A stretch of DNA of 64,000 nucleotides from Diplosphaera chodatii (GCA_032358165.1 JAALGY010000061.1:744001-808000); one strand, 5' to 3'. Positions 13,309 to 27,700 are shown, counted from the stretch's first letter. Notes: generated by a model not told the origin, from the sequence alone. Translations and numbers: made by a program.

Positions 13309-16300
13309 TCATCGCCGCTGCTGCGGCGTGGCAGGTGCTGCCTGCTGCAATTTGTACTCTGCCTCGTACTTGGCCAGCCGCGAGGACACACTGAAACTCA
13401 GTGCCGTCCTCAGCAGCTCAACGGGCGAGCGGCTGAATGCTGGAAACCATTTTGCGTTCAGCACGCTGAGGATCTGCACAAGGTACTAGAGTGTATCGGG
13501 ACAATGCGGTGGCGGATACATAAGAGCAAATGCATACTGCACCTGGGACTCGGTGGCAGAGCATGCAGCGGGTGCTGCCAGGTGTGCACTTGCAGACATA
13601 CACAAGGCAGCTTGCCAAGCGCGACCATCGGCACATGTATGCTCGCTGACAATTCCACATCTGCAATCAGGGGGCCACCTGCTCAAAGTCGGCGGTCAGC
13701 AGCTCCCGCTCGACGCCGGTCAGCAGCGCCAGCCCCACCCGGAAGGTTGTCTGCGGAGGGAAGGCACAAGTGTACACTCCGGGTCTCGTGACTGAAGGAC
13801 AGCGACACCTTGCTCAGACGACTGTGGCTTACAACCTGCTCCTGGATTGGAGGTCATGTACTGTCAGCAGCACCTTAATGCCCTCCAGCAGGAAGACGTC
13901 CCAGACGCGCAGCAGGTGGTCGAAGGGCAGCGCGTACGCAAATGCGGTCATGAACCAGTGGCTGCAGTACATGCTGGGCGCCACGCCCTCGTCTGCCAGG
14001 TGGCGCCCCAGCTCCGGGAGCTCATCCTCCACCAGCCTCTGGAACTGCACAGCAGGCGGGAGCTACTTCAGGCCTCAACAGCTGCATGGCCAGCCAGGCC
14101 CCCGTCCGTTTCTAGCCAGTGGCCTGCGCCGTGGCCATCAGCATGCATGTGCAAGCCACCACAGTGTGACCTTTCGTGAAGTTGCAACATGAAGGGTGCT
14201 TGTATCAGCTAAGCTGCAGACTGACACGATTCCCGCAGCAGATGATGCAGCTGCGGCGGGCCCTGCTGCCAGGGCTGTCCAATTTTCAGCCATTGACAAG
14301 ATCATGCTGCTGAGGGTGAACACCGCACTCGTGCCTTGCACCTCACCTGGTACAAACAAAGCTGCAGCAGTGGCAAGCCCTGATGGAAGAGGCCTTCTAG
14401 CGGGGGCCGCCGGCTGCCGTGCAGCAGTGCCACCAGTGTCCAGAATGCATCCTCCTCGCTCATGTATAGGAGCAGCAGCCCTGCCATAAATCCCATGCCC
14501 TGCACATACCCCACCTGCACAGGCAGCAGACAGCAGCACATGTCGGCCGCTCCTCCCGGCTTTGTCAACACAAACTGCTAAACGGTGGACTGACATCTGC
14601 ACGTCCAGGTGTCCACTGCTGCACAGGATGCACCTTGGTATCGTACAGGCTGAAGGCCTTCAGCACATTGTACAGCGACAGTTGCCCAGGGCCTTGCCGC
14701 TGCTGGTAGTACACGTGCGAGGGGTAGGTCCGGTTCAGGTCGCGCACTATCTCTGCATCCTTTGCTGGCGCTTCTGCCGCCACCAGTCGGCGGTACACAC
14801 CTGCGCAATACACCTGCATCCCTCGGGCCATTCTACTGTGGCCTGCTTGCGCAGACTCTCTTGTCATACTACTGGCAGAAGTTTGTGGTGGAGTACAACA
14901 TCATTAACATACGTTTCAGGCCACCCTTTCTGAGTTCGCCTGCAGTGTATCGATGCACACACCTTCATTGCGGAGCGCAAGGTCACGACCACCCGACAGC
15001 AACTGCCACACCAAGCCGCGGAGCTGGTCCGGGATGCCCTTGCGGACGCGCTTCTGCACTTTGCGCGGGTGCGCCTTCATGTAAGCCTTCCAGTCTGCCC
15101 CACCAGAGCCTGCAGGCAATCAAAGACACATGTGTGGACCTCCATGCTGCACCTCCAGGGACGACGGTGGGTGAATGCACCATACGCATCAATGTGAAGA
15201 CGGCTTCTGCCCCACATGACAGCATGGCAAGGCATCAATGGAGTGTGTTTATCAGCTGCAACAAGTGTCACCCAGCATTCGTCGCCACTTGTGCAGCCGC
15301 CTGATGTTGCGCTCGGAATTTGCTGCCGCTTTCGAGTCGGTATGGGGATTCCAGAGTGGTGCGGGCTGCTGCGGCTTGTCTGGCGGCAGGCTCCCTGCAA
15401 TCGCAAGGCACCAGATAGCAGGGGTGCTGGCTTTGGGCCTTCGCCAAGTGGCAAAGCACACACCGATACAGTGACCATTTGCTATTCATCGACTGACCAC
15501 TGCCTGCAGGTGTATGCGACCCGCTACTGATGCCGCTGTGATGTCGCCGATGCCGCCCCACTGGCGCCAGAGTCTTGCTCAGGCGGGAAGTGCCACGTCG
15601 TGCATCTTGGCTAGCCCGCGGCTGCATCTGCTGCTGCGCTGCATGTGCTGACGTCTGCAAAGCAGGGAATTGCTGAGTGCCAACCACATCCTTGCCACAT
15701 AGACCCAGACAAGTTGCTAAACCGCAGCTGCTATACAAGAGTTGGTCGTGCCACTGACCGGGTCGTTGCTCTGCCTCGTGATGAAGCCGAAACGGTCCAC
15801 ATTGAGCGTGCCGCCTGACTTCTGCTTCATCAGCTCGTAGACCTGCGTCTCCGTCATGAGACCTGCCATGCATCGGGAAGCAGTGGTGTTAGAGGCGTTG
15901 CCAGTCGGCTGGCGCAGGGTGTGCACCTCAGTTTGCCGGCTATGCAGTGGGGCTGTGTGTCAGCAGTGGCAATGCGAGGCACACCCAGAGGCCTCTGGCC
16001 GTCGACCAGCTCGCTCTCGTCCTGCAGGCCCGCTGCCCCGTTGGCAGCTGCGCGATCCTCAGCAGGCTCTGTCGCTGCTGCGGTCCCAGTATCTGCACCA
16101 TGGCCGTCCTGCCGTGCTGTAAGGGCTGATGGGTCTGCGGCATCCATGGATGGCCGGCCTGGGCTGGACTGACGGCCTCCCCTGAGGGCTGTGCTGGATC
16201 TGAGGGCTGTGTGTGGAGGCGCTCCAGCACGGCTGCAGGGGCCGCCTCTGACCCCGACCTGCTGTCGAGCTGCAAGCCAGCACAGCAAGCCATCTACATA

Positions 16301-17148
16301 CCAGATCTTGTTGTTGCATTGCTGCTCTTTACTGCTGCTGTCGACTGTCAGTGTCAACTGAAATAGAAGAGCACATGAAGATGTGCCGCCAATCACCTTC
16401 AGGTTGTTGAGGCTGCTGCCGATGGAACTTCGGCTCCAAACCTCCTGGCTGTGGCTGCCGCTGCTGGTCAGGCTGGACCTCCGGCTGCGCATGATCATCA
16501 CAACTCATTTACGAACCCAGTGACCGGCCGTGTGCTTGCATGGCTTAGCAGTCGCAGGGGTTCTGCCTGCAGCTCAGTCGATCAGGCAGAACGCGCATGC
16601 ATGGCGGGCACACATGCAGCGGGTCACCTGCCGGGTGCCGAGCTGCTGTCGAGCGTGCCAAATGACAGGTTTGAGGATGGCGTGTCACGCCGCAGGTCGG
16701 CAGCCTGCACAGGCAGGGTCGGCGGTGCCGCCGCATCAGCTGCAGCTGTCGCAGTGCTGGTCGGCGCATCCTCTACAGCGGCTGGACTTGCTGTGTGAAC
16801 TGCAGGCCTGTGCTCTGCAGCTGTGGATCCGCTGAGGTCGGCGCTAGCGGCGGGCTGCAGGTGCGTGACAGCATCGCCTCGCGCTGGAGGGCTGCTCCTA
16901 GCACCATCACGGTCGCCTGGCAGGGGCTGCACCGCAGCGCTGCCATGCCCGCTGCTGCTGTGCTGCTGCACGGGCGCTGCAGCAGCATCCAGGGCGTGTC
17001 CTCCATTCTGTGCAGCCTGAGCAGCTGGCGCCGAGCCGCGCACTGCGACGTTCTCCACCGTAGACACATCAGGCGGCGATGTGGACACCCTGTGAGAGAC
17101 CAGCGGCTTGCCGTAGCCAGAGCGGGCAGCCTGCGGTGCCGGTCGCAT
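13309..17148 (-). CDS. TBC-domain Rab GTPase-activating protein, 626 residues
   Basis: Ten exons in phase (high to low): 17148-16628, 16484-16397, 16258-15985, 15862-15755, 15109-14963, 14800-14634, 14514-14347, 14044-13874, 13750-13679 and 13473-13309. The first 300 residues are Ala/Ser-rich and probably disordered. The TBC domain follows, from about VRKGIPDQLRGLVWQLLSGG. The arginine finger is intact (IVRDLNRTYPSH) and so is the glutamine finger (VGYVQGMGFMAGLLL), so dual-finger Rab GAP activity is expected. Later blocks are MYCSHWFMTAFAYALPFDHL and LLRVWDVFLLEGIK. The region before the domain (LNVDRFGFITR) resembles the TBC1D10/GRTP1-like subgroup. The Rab target cannot be told from sequence. 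The start is the first ATG of the long exon. An earlier exon is possible. Confidence 0.92.
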
Positions 17149-18347
17149 GGCTGGCGATGGGATCGCGGCTTCGTCACACGCTCGGGTGAGCTGATGGCCG
17201 GCTTGTCAGATCATCTAGAACCTGAAACAGGCAGCGACGGCATAGGGGGAGGACGCCAAACTGATCTGCAGAGCTGCAGCTATCCGGCAGAGCTGTTGGC
17301 AGACCCTATCTAAGCACCAACTTACAAGCTGCAGGTCTCAACAGCCTAGGGAGCTGCCGCAAGTGCAGCGGGTGCACCAGGGTCGGTTCTGTAGGTTTAT
17401 ATGCACTTTCCCCGCAGGTCGACGGTCTCGCTGGCTCGACTTAGCGTGCTATCTGCGAGGCTACGTCATCGACACAGCCAACAGCATCAAAAACGCTCGG
17501 TATATCAGTTTTGTGGATGGCGCAGAGGGCGCGGCATGTGTTTTGAGGTCGAGCGGAGCACTGTTGCCTGGGTATCATGTCCTTTTGCACGTCCCCTTCA
17601 AGCTGTTGGGCCAATATTCCCCAACTAACAGCGTGCGCTGATGCCGAAGTTCAAGTCGAGGCTCTGCTGGTCGCGGCAGGCTACTGTGACTCTCCTCGCT
17701 TCGTGAGGTAAGTTGCCGTCACCACTTTGGGCTACACAGCCGGGCGTGCACGTAGCGCGGCGCATACAGCATACATTGGGCTGGAAGCTTTGTGACCAGA
17801 CGACGAGGGTGCGGACGCCGCTGCCCGCTTGTGGCCGCTTCTCGACAGTGGCAGCCCCCTGAACGTGCCATCCTCTTGGAAGGTGGGTTGCGCTCCCCGG
17901 TCTTAACCTGCCTTCCCAGAGGAGCAGCGATCGGGGAACACTTGTCTGACTGACAGTCAAGCTTGAACGACGCCTGTGCCGGGCTGTGCACCCTACAGCG
18001 AGCTACAGGCCGCCCATGAAACCACTGTCGTAAGGATCCAGAGTCCTCACAAGCCCATCGCTCGGCGTTGGACGCGGGGATGGGGGCACCCTTGTTCCTG
18101 ATAGTCGTGCAAAAGCAGTGGCTGCTGTGCCACCTCGCACAGCGTTCCATGATTGCACTCGTGTGTAGCGCGGCTGCTCGCACCTGTGAACTGGCTTCCA
18201 GCCAGCAAGTTATTTGGAGCGGAAGCACACGTTTTTGTCAGGCTGCGTCCAACACAAGACAGACTGATGAGAAGGTGAAGCAGCTGACTCTGTCTGTACA
18301 ACACCGTTCAGGGCCATGTGCCTGCTGCCAGAGCACCAAAGCAGCCT
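17149..18347. other. Divergent intergenic region, no gene seen
   Basis: This region separates the 5' ends of the TBC gene (minus) and the unrecognised Gln/Ala-rich gene (plus), so it should hold two promoters. Short frames on both strands lack coding-like third positions and joinable splice sites. Confidence 0.45.
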
Positions 18348-21140
18348 ATGAGTATCAAGGACCTAGTGCCTGTGTTGCCGGGACAATCCACTTGGCGAGC
18401 AACCTTGCCTACCCTCCCAAACATGGGCGTGGCGCGCCAAATATTGCAGCTACAATTCGACAGCGCAGGAGACTCCGATGCCGCAAAGAAAGGCCGCTTT
18501 GTCCATTTCGGCTGGGCCATCCTCTGCGTAGGCAGGCAGGGCGACGCGAGAGCTGCTGCTGCTGTGGAGGCACCCCGCTGGATGGCGTGACAAGGGCAAC
18601 TGCAGGCAGCTGGGATGCAGGCGGAAGGAGGAATGCCCCAGCAGCGGACGGTGCAAAGCGGCACCGGGCAGGAGCCGCGCAAGCGGCAGCGGCAGACACT
18701 TGCGGTGGGCCTCTGAGCTCGTCTCCGCATGCCCTTGAGTGCCGTCAATGCCTCCGCATAGTCTTTGGCTACACTTCAATTGGGTACAAGACCGAGCTGC
18801 AGTGACACCAGTTGCTGGCTGGCAGTGTGCTTGCTGTGGCTGAGGGGCGCCGTCTTTCAAGCATGGAGCCAGCACTCACTGAGCCGCTGTGTTCAGCGCA
18901 ACGCGCTGCAGGGCCGCTTCTCGGGCCGCCTGGCGCGCAAGGAGGACGAGGCGCAGCTGGTGGTGGAGTGCGCGCTGCTGGGCCCGCTGCTGGGCGACAC
19001 CCAGCCCGCCACGTGAGCCCCTGTAGCAGTGTCCAGGGTTTCAGGCGGCACCCTGGATGCGAGCAACGAGGCCATCACGTGCATGAAGGGCTGCTCGTGC
19101 CGTGCTGGCAGGCAGCCCGCCTGCTGGGGTCGTGCCCCTGTCACAGCTGCTCGGCTGATGCTGGTTGCCAGTCCTGTCGGCAGCATGGTGTCAGACACGT
19201 CCCGGCACCCCGTGGCTGCAGGCTGTCCACCATCGTGCGCTCCATCGCGTCGGGCCGCGTGCGCAAGTACCTGGAGGAGCACCTGCCCCGGGGCGGGCCA
19301 GGCGGCGGCGGACACGCTGCAGCCGACCTGCAGGCACGCAGTTGATGACACTGCGCTGTTGGGTGTTGTCTGCATGCGGGACATGTAGACGGCCATGCAG
19401 GGCGTCTGGAGCAGTTGGTAGGCGGCTGCACCAGGGTGTGTCACGAGTGTTGCACGGTGGCGCTGCACAGGCTGCGTGGCAATCGCGGGCGGCGATAGCC
19501 GCCGCGGAGGCGCAGAGCCAGCAGCTGGCGGCTACGCAGGCGGAGCTCAACGCGCTCAAGGCGCGGCTGTGGGACAGCGCCGCCCGCACCGCTGAGCTCG
19601 AAAAGTGCGAACCCCAGTGACCATCGTGCCGCACAATCGCACAGAATACAAGTCGCGTGCACGAACGTGCAACACTGAAACAGCTTGCATCCACAGGGGA
19701 GTCGGCACATGCACAGCTGGGCATATGCTGCCACGGCACTCAGCACCTGAGTCGTGCATGGCCCAGCATTGCTGGTGTGACCCTGCATCCTGTCTGCTAG
19801 CAGGGTCCCATGTACAAACCTTTATCTTTGATGCCCACACAGGCAAGGCGCAATTCAGCAGCGTATGCTGCAGATGCTGACCGGGGGCCAGAGCATGCCA
19901 CCCGCCTCCCTTGCCGAGGCTGCTGCAGCAGATGTGGCGGCTGCTGCAGCACAGCAGCAGCACCAGCAACCACCGCAGCAAGCGCAGGTGGGTCATGCTG
20001 ATGACGTTGAGTCATGCTGATGACGACGTTGCCATTGTCCACATATGAGTCGCAAATGTCAAATCATGACGACCGCCATCTTCCACCCTGCTGCAGCAGC
20101 CCTCGCTGCCCCCAGCAACGCAGCAGCTGGGCGGCGGCTTCGCCCATGCGCAGACCTCGGGCTTCGCAGAGCTGCTCAACCCCTCGTCCCACTGGGGAGG
20201 CGGCGCTTCAGGCGGCGCGTCTGGAGCCGGCGCCGGCGCCGCAGCAGCTGCCCCACGGCCGACGCTGTCCCATGTCGGCCCCCTGCTGGCGCCTGCAACG
20301 GCCGCCGCGCTCACTGGCATGGCCCCGCTGCAGCAGCTGCGCTTCAACAGCGCCGGCGCCGAGCTGCTGGGCGGTCACGGCGGCAACCTGGGCGTGCCTG
20401 GCGGCGCCCTACTGCCATCGTTCTCCGCAGCACCGTCTCCAGGCAGCATTGGCCAGGTGCCTGATGTACGTCTGTGTATGGAGGTGGTGACTGGCACGGC
20501 ACAGTGCAAAGTGCCAACTCGCATTCAAGATTGACACGCTCTTTACTTTCTAATAAGACATGGCTTGAGTGTCTCGGTCCTCTGCTGTCAGGGCGCTCCC
20601 AGCTTCCCACGCCCCAAGTCGAGCGATGGCTGGGCACCAATACGGCCCTCCAACGGCACGAGTGCGTTCATCGCGCCGGCTGCCGGCTCGGCATTCTCGC
20701 CAGCATTGCCTCGCACGCCGACAGCAGCCCGCCCTTCGCCTGTTGCTGGGCCCCAGGGCGATGCTGGCGGCACACCCAGGGCGCTGCAGCCGGGTGGCAC
20801 AGGCGCAGGCGGCGCCAGCGCAGCCCCTGAGGAGTTGCAGGTACAACGGTACTGATGCGTTCTGCTGCGGAAGAGCACTGTGAGGGTGCGTACAGACCTC
20901 CTGTGTGCATGGTGAGGGTGGGGCGTGTGGCTGAAACCACTTGACACTGCTTGGCTGCAGGCGGCAGACAAGGCACTCGCTGCCATGAGGGCTGAGGCCG
21001 AAGCAGCGCCACAAGGCCAGTATAGCGAGACGGCAGAAGCAGCTGTTGCAGACATGCAGGCACCACAGCATCAGCAGCATGCAGCGTCTACTGCACCAGA
21101 TGGCGGCGGCAGCGGTGCAGGACCAGCAGTGGGGTCGTGA
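18348..21140 (+). CDS. Unrecognised Gln/Ala-rich coiled-coil protein, about 491 residues
   Basis: Eight exons fit in phase: 18348-18527, 18897-19012, 19222-19333, 19471-19604, 19843-19987, 20097-20456, 20592-20840 and 20961-21140. The first exon is the least certain, as its link rests on phase alone. Exons 2-3 give a conserved-looking helical block (RLARKEDEAQLVVECALL, then TIVRSIASGRVRKYLEEHL). Exon 4 is a likely coiled coil (QSQQLAATQAELNALKARLW). The rest is low-complexity Gln, Ala, Gly and Pro with runs such as AAAADVAAAAAQQQHQQ. I do not recognise the family. Composition suggests a nuclear scaffold or transcription-related protein, which is inference. The intron at 19334 is GC-AG. The stop at 21138-21140 follows an Ala/Gly-rich tail. 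Confidence 0.62.
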
Positions 21141-21716
21141 ACATGTTCGATGGTGCATGGTGCTGCCAAGGCATGGCCTCGACTGCAGGACAGGCAGCGG
21201 ACAGTGCTGAGTGATTTTGCACCGTGCTTTGGCAGCTGCAAGGTTTGTGTCCTTATGCATACTGTCGTGTTGGGGTGAACGGGGTTATGGTACTCAGCAC
21301 CAGCGTCTTGAGTAGTCAGCAGCATGGGTGTTCTATCTGGAGCTGCAGGTCACACGGTGCACTTTATGGAAGAAGGTTGTGGCACTTGGGAAGTTTCGCA
21401 AGCCCTTCTTACTGTGCTCGTCACAACTTCTGGCAGCAATCGACAAAGTGTGCAAGTCCTGAGTGCCTGCAGCCCGGACCTAAACGAGGTGCATCAAGAA
21501 TAGGGGGTGCAGTGGACAGCCGTGTGCTGCATATCGCACTGCAAAACAGATGCTGACAAAATGGATCCGACCTGAGCATTCTGCTGTACGGCTCTGCGCG
21601 GTTTGGGGATTCACTTCATGTTCCAGAACCTTGGGCACCAGCCCCCATGGTAGTACTGAGCACTCCACCATGCCACCAACAATGCGAAGGCAGCACCAGC
21701 ACTATCCGTTGCAGGC
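21141..21716. other. Convergent 3' region
   Basis: This stretch is between the 3' ends of the Gln/Ala-rich gene (plus) and the ABCG transporter (minus). Only short frames without coding character are present. It should hold both 3' UTRs. Confidence 0.45.
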
Positions 21717-24700
21717 TTAGCGTTTCTGCATCCAGGCCAATTATGTTTTGGTCGAAGCAGGGAAACATACAGATATCGCACATGACTCACGGCATATTCA
21801 TCGTTCACAACGGTGGAAACAGTCTGAACAGTTGAGCACATGTGCAGCATGCAGATTGTTCCAACCACACACCTGGAACTTCATGTACTTGAGGGAGACA
21901 ACTGCCAGGGCTGCAATACAGGGAAAATGTGGTGAATACGCTGCAATGTCAACATACCTGACATGGGCAGGTGTGCAACATGGGGACACGACCATTAAGC
22001 TCAATACAGGGCACGACATCGTAAGAGGGCACAACCGCATGCAGTTGCCAGGGCCGCTGGTCATGTCACCTGCAAAGAACACGGTGAAGGCGAGCAGGAT
22101 GCCCACGACCGGTCCCATGAAGCTGTATCTGTACCCAAAGGACTGCTGCAAGTAGTCTGCCACCGTGATCGGCGGCTGCCCCTGTCCCTCCAGCTGGATC
22201 TGCAGCACAGGTTTGACAAGGATTGAGAACCGACAGATAACTGACACACTATCCCGACAACATACAAGTGCTTTGCAAGGGAAGCGATACGAGGTGCTTA
22301 TATAGCATGCAGTGGCTGCGTGTGGAGGGCACAGATCAGGATTGTGAGATCACGAAAGGGCGCACCGTTATCCTCGTGTCAACAGTGTAGCCAAGCTGCG
22401 TGACGATGATTCCGTACAGTGCCCATGCAATGGGGTTGACCTGTTTGCAGAGAACAGGCGGTGAGGTGGAGTCAGCTGTGCAGAGCTCGGCATACAGCAG
22501 TATGCCCTGCCAGTCGCTGGATGCATCAGGCAATAGCTGGCAAATCAGGCACAGTGGGTCAATGCAATGCATGTGCCATTGTAGGTTTCCACTTACGTAA
22601 TAGTACCTGCAGCCAGGTGAGAGAAGGTTTCGATGCTGAGATGAGGACGTGCAACTGTGATGTGGTCTGAGCGCTGTGAACGCACACAATTCAAGACAGT
22701 GATGCAGCACTCACCAGCGCCACCACCAGGGCATGTTGTAGAGCGGGATGATGAATCCTGCAAGGGCACAAGCATGTTGAGTGTCTTCCGGACACGCACT
22801 TCGCACCGGGCCAGATGGACATGAAAGTGACAGGTAGCAACAAAAAAAGTGTCACATGCACCCAAAATGGGTAACCAGAGTCAGCCCAGCGCACCAGCAA
22901 ACAGATTCCAGAAGCCTGCAGCATGACACACTTACAATCAGGTTCGCTGCAAGGTCGAGACAGAGACAGGCCATGAGTGCGCATCAAGGCACGGCGGTCT
23001 CAGGGTACATCAGAACCAGGGTTTGTAGGGACATTGGCGCACCGTAGAAGAACCCGGACAGGACAGATGCGACCACCAAAGATGGAGTCACGTACACGCC
23101 CATGATGCCGTAGAATGCCATCAGGTTCAGCGTCAAGTAGATGATGAACAGGAACCTGCACAGCAGCAGCAGTGTGACAGGGTTTGAGTTTGGTTAATGG
23201 TGATAAGGTACTCGCTTCAACAGTCAGTGAAGCTGTGTGCATATGGCCCTGGAGGGACTGAGAGCAGCTCACCAGAAGAACTTCCCAGCGTTGTTCTCGA
23301 AGCCCATCATCTGCACCATGAACACAACGCAGTCGGACCACCTGGCTAGTCTGCGTCCTTTCTCAACATAAGGCAGCAGAGAGCAAAGATGGGAGGGTGC
23401 GTGAACACCAAACTCGACTGCTGCAAGTAGGCACACGGCCCCGCTGTGACTCACCCAGTACGCCACACAGGAGAACAGCACCGCCTGCAGCAGGTTGTAC
23501 GGCAGCTCCTGCAGCAGCGGAACAGGATGGCGTCAGCACTTGCATGGCGATCGAGGCAGCAGAATGCCACAGGAGGCGGCATGTGTTCCACGGCAAACTG
23601 GAGAGCAGGCAGACAGGCTTGTGGAACACTCACGATGACACACTGCGCCAGAGCGAATGGCAGCTCGTTGTACCTGCAGAGCATGCAAGCGGACAAGTGA
23701 AGCAAGGGCTAGCTGATCCAGGGGCGTAATCCAGCGGGGAAGCAGGGACACCGAGCAGGACCCAGTGCAGCATGATGTGGCTGAGAACCATTCAAATGCA
23801 GCACTGGTAAACATCTGAAGGCAGGATGCGAACAGAGTGCAACCAGGCGCAGAAGGGTGGTGCGGTTCATTAGCAGCGGGAATGTTGGGTGACGCACATG
23901 CCCGCGGCACGCTCGCGGTACATGACGGTGCGCTCGTACGCGCACGGCGGCTGCACGGTGCGGGAGTTGATGATGCCCAGGAACAGGACTGCCAGGTACA
24001 GCGCCCCCAGGATGTTGCCGATGTCCTGCCCATTGTCCCTGTTGCACGTGCAGGTGGATCTCGATTGCATGTTCCCAAGCGCCCCAGTGACACTTGCTTG
24101 GTAGTACCGTCATTAGTAAGAGTGCCATGCAAAGGGCCTGACTACAGCAGTAATATCCAGCGTCAACACAGTGCAGAAGGCCTGATACTGTAAAGGCCTC
24201 CTGCATTGCCCAGGGTCACTGTTACTCACTTTGATTTGCCGACCTTGTACAGGATCGTGCCCACCAGCAGCGCCAGCACAGTGGCAAACAGGAAGCGCGT
24301 CGCGTTGTCTGCAAGAGGCCAGGCACCAGGTCATTGCATGACCTGACAGTGGTCAGTGGTTGGCTTCGTATGCCATCAGGCTAGGACATATGCCGTGTGT
24401 GTTCAGAGCATCTTGCGCACAGACACTCACATGGCGCATCGCGCCAGTAGCTGAGCCAGAACTTCCACAAGCACTGGTTGAACTGCGACAGGTAGCCCTG
24501 CGGGTAGGCTGTGTCGAAGTGCAGCGGCTGTGCATCCTTTGGCGGCACCGATAGCTTCTCGATAAGGTCCTCGTTGCGCCTGCAGGAGTACATGCAGACT
24601 TTGTACACCAGGTAGCTAACAGTATAAACACGCCATGGCTTGAAGCAACAGCAGGAGGCATACTGGCGTTCAAGACAAAGTCATGGTGCGCATCTCTTGC

Positions 24701-27700
24701 GGCAAGTGTGGCCCAGCATCAAGTGGCAGTGGAGCGAGCAACGCACTGGTACAGCTTGCTCTTGCGGTACTCCTCGTTGAAGTCAGTGCCCAGGTTGGCC
24801 TCCATGCCGGGCGTGCTGATCTGCAGCATCCATGTCGCCGGATTGAGGCCCTCGTCCAGCTTGGGGACGCCCTGGATGCCCTGTGCAAGTATGAGAGCAA
24901 CGCATCAAACCACATGAGCTGGACAGCAGGTAGATGCTGGCGCTGTAGTGAGGAGGCGCGGCACATAAAATGGTACGTTTGACAGGACAGCGTGGTGGCA
25001 TGTCCAATCGTTGACCCCCCAGATATGTCATGCCGAGTGATGAACCTACCTCGAAGTATGTGACGAGGGAGTGCGAGCGCTTGCCCAGGTGCCCGTGATA
25101 CGTGATCATGCCGCCCGCCTTCATCAGCAGCAGATCGTCGAAGGCCTGCATAGAACAGCAGCCCATTGCTACGTCAGACCTTCAGACTGCAGCCTGCACA
25201 CGCTTCCCAGGGCCTCATGGTGCACTGCCTTGCCGGTCACTGTATCACCTCGAAAATGTCGATGGACGGCTGGTGAATGGTGCACACCACCGTGCGGCCC
25301 GTGTTTACGGTGTTGCGCACTGTACGCATGACAATGGCGGCCGCTCGCGCATCCAGCCCTGTCCCCGGGGACCGAGCCATTGAGACGGCAGATGCACGAC
25401 ACTGTTGATGAGATCTGCATTTGCATGCACACTATCAGCAAGGCCAGATGGGGATGCCCAAAGGCACAGGTAAGCTGAGGAGCAGAGCGCACCAGAGGTG
25501 GGCTCGTCCATAAACACAATGGAGGGGTTGGCCACCAGCTCCACCGCAATCGTCAGCCGCTTGCGCTGCTCGACCGACAGGCCGCTCTCGCCCGGCTTGC
25601 CGACAATGTTGCCGCGGATCGGCTCCAGCTCCACCAATTGCAGCACCTGTGTGACACATTTTACACTCCTGTTCGCCGTCAATGGGGTCAGATGCGCCTG
25701 CAGATGCTGCAGCAGCTGCAGGTGGCATGCCAGCCAGAGAGTGCCGCTGGCGCTCCAATGTAGTCTGGACAGCGTCACCTCCTCCACGAAAGCGTCCACG
25801 ATGGCACGCTCCACAGATTTGGTGAACCGCAGCCGCGCCGAGAAGAGGAGCGACTCGTGCACCGTGATGTTCGGGCTGTGGATGTCGTTCTGCGCACAGC
25901 AAAATAGATGAACTGTCCTGGCAGGCATTATCACTCCAATGTCGAGGTGTACAATATGGAAATTGCCTTCCAAGGGCCCCAATGTGCACATCAACGTGAA
26001 GCAAGCCGGAAGAGGGCCTTGTCAGGCCTACCTGCTCACAATACCTGCAGCAATGGCAAGTGCATGTCAGCATCACCACGCAGGCAACTGCGACATCGTT
26101 TCATGGGCAAGCCGTGCACATGCAAGGCACTTGAAGCGCAGTGCAGTCAGCAACAGCCACTGCGCACCCCATGACGCGGGCAAACGTCTTCTGCTCTTTA
26201 GGGAAGCCAGACACCCGAATGTCTCCACTGATAATACCAGCTGCGCAGCCAAATCAGAATCAATCAGAACTCGCGATGTCAATGGTCTGGTAAAATTGGG
26301 TTTTAGCTTTCATGTAAGAGGCGCTATGAGCGACAGCTCACTTGTCTTACGGCCGGCAAGCACATCCATGAGTGTGGTCTTGCCGGCGCCTGAGGAGCCG
26401 ACAAGGGCAGTCAGGATGCCGGGGCGGAAGGCCCCGCTGCAGTCCCGCAACAGCTGCAGCATGTCCTTGCCGTCATGCTGCCCAATGCGGGAGTTGCTTT
26501 TCTTGCCCTCCGCTTGTGCCACCTCCTGTTGACAGCAGTTGTACACGCATGTGAGCACCACAGCAGCGCAAGTGCCGCCTGCGCATTCCCAGGAGCATCA
26601 AATTTAGCAGAGGGCAGCACACCCTTTCGAAGGGCCACTCAGCATACCTTGGTGAGAGGCACATAGTAGTTGAGGTGGTGAAATGTGAGGTTGAGCGGGT
26701 CGAAGGGCAGCACCTGCAGGAGTCAGCAGCTTGCACTTCTGACATACTACAGTTGAAAACACCATGTATGACTGCACCAGGCACAGCCTACTGCGACACA
26801 GCCAAAACGCACCATGCCCTTGCCGCCCTGGGGGATGACCTCGCCACTGCCTGTCGACTCCACACCCAATGAGTGTGCGGTGCCATTGGGGTTGACAGAG
26901 CGCCGACTCTCAGGGAAGCCACCAAGGCTGCGGCGGCTCTCCATCAGCTGATTGAGGGTGGGCGTCGCTGGTCCATCGCCTGTGCTCAAGCGCCGTGCAC
27001 TGGGTGGCATCGACCCCGTCTCAACATCCCCTGTACGCAGATCAGACAAAAGATGCGACACTGACACCAGACAATCCGCTTCGGCAGCTTTCGTGCATCA
27101 CTGACGTGGTGAACTGCTGCAATATCGATGTGCCATGGCAGAACGTATTCCAAAGACAGCTGCAAGCAAGCACACCGTTAGTGACGGTGCCGTTGGCGGC
27201 TGTGCCGTGGGCCAGGGTGCCATTGGCTGTGGGGGTGCTGCCATCACTCTCATTGACGGTGTCCAGTGGCTCAATGGCGGGCCCCCTCCTGCTCTTGTCC
27301 TTCTTGAGCATCAGGTCCTCGGCCTGCTCTGGCCGCAGGGTGGCTGTTTGCTCCTCCAGCGCTGCAAGCCAATGCCCATCACGTCAGTGAGTCTGTGACA
27401 GGTTCTGATAGCCAGATAGGCTCTCAACTGAACTATACAGGCATTCAGCATGCAAATGTCCACATGACGTTCGCGCTGTAGGGCTGCAAGAAGCTCACGG
27501 TCAAGATATGCGTGCGCCAGCCAGCAGCCGATGTTGAACACCACCCAGCCGACAACCGCTGCACCAACACCCTGAAGCAGCAGGCAGGACTTTGCATGAT
27601 GGCGCGGTGCACCAATAGCACAGCAAGTCCTCACTCCTACAGTCAAGGCAGGGAAATGACACATTCTGAAGCAGTCTGGGTGCCTTACCAGCCAGATCCA

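Noticed and set aside
18310..18360. Cys-rich peptide resembling a LOB-type motif
   Set aside because: Only a few cysteines match and the rest of the LOB domain is absent. Another frame links in phase to later exons.
23269..23481. Possible frameshift in TMD2 of the ABCG protein
   Set aside because: Starting the exon at [13 protein letters not shown] gives a phase-0 junction and the expected family sequence, so no frameshift is needed.
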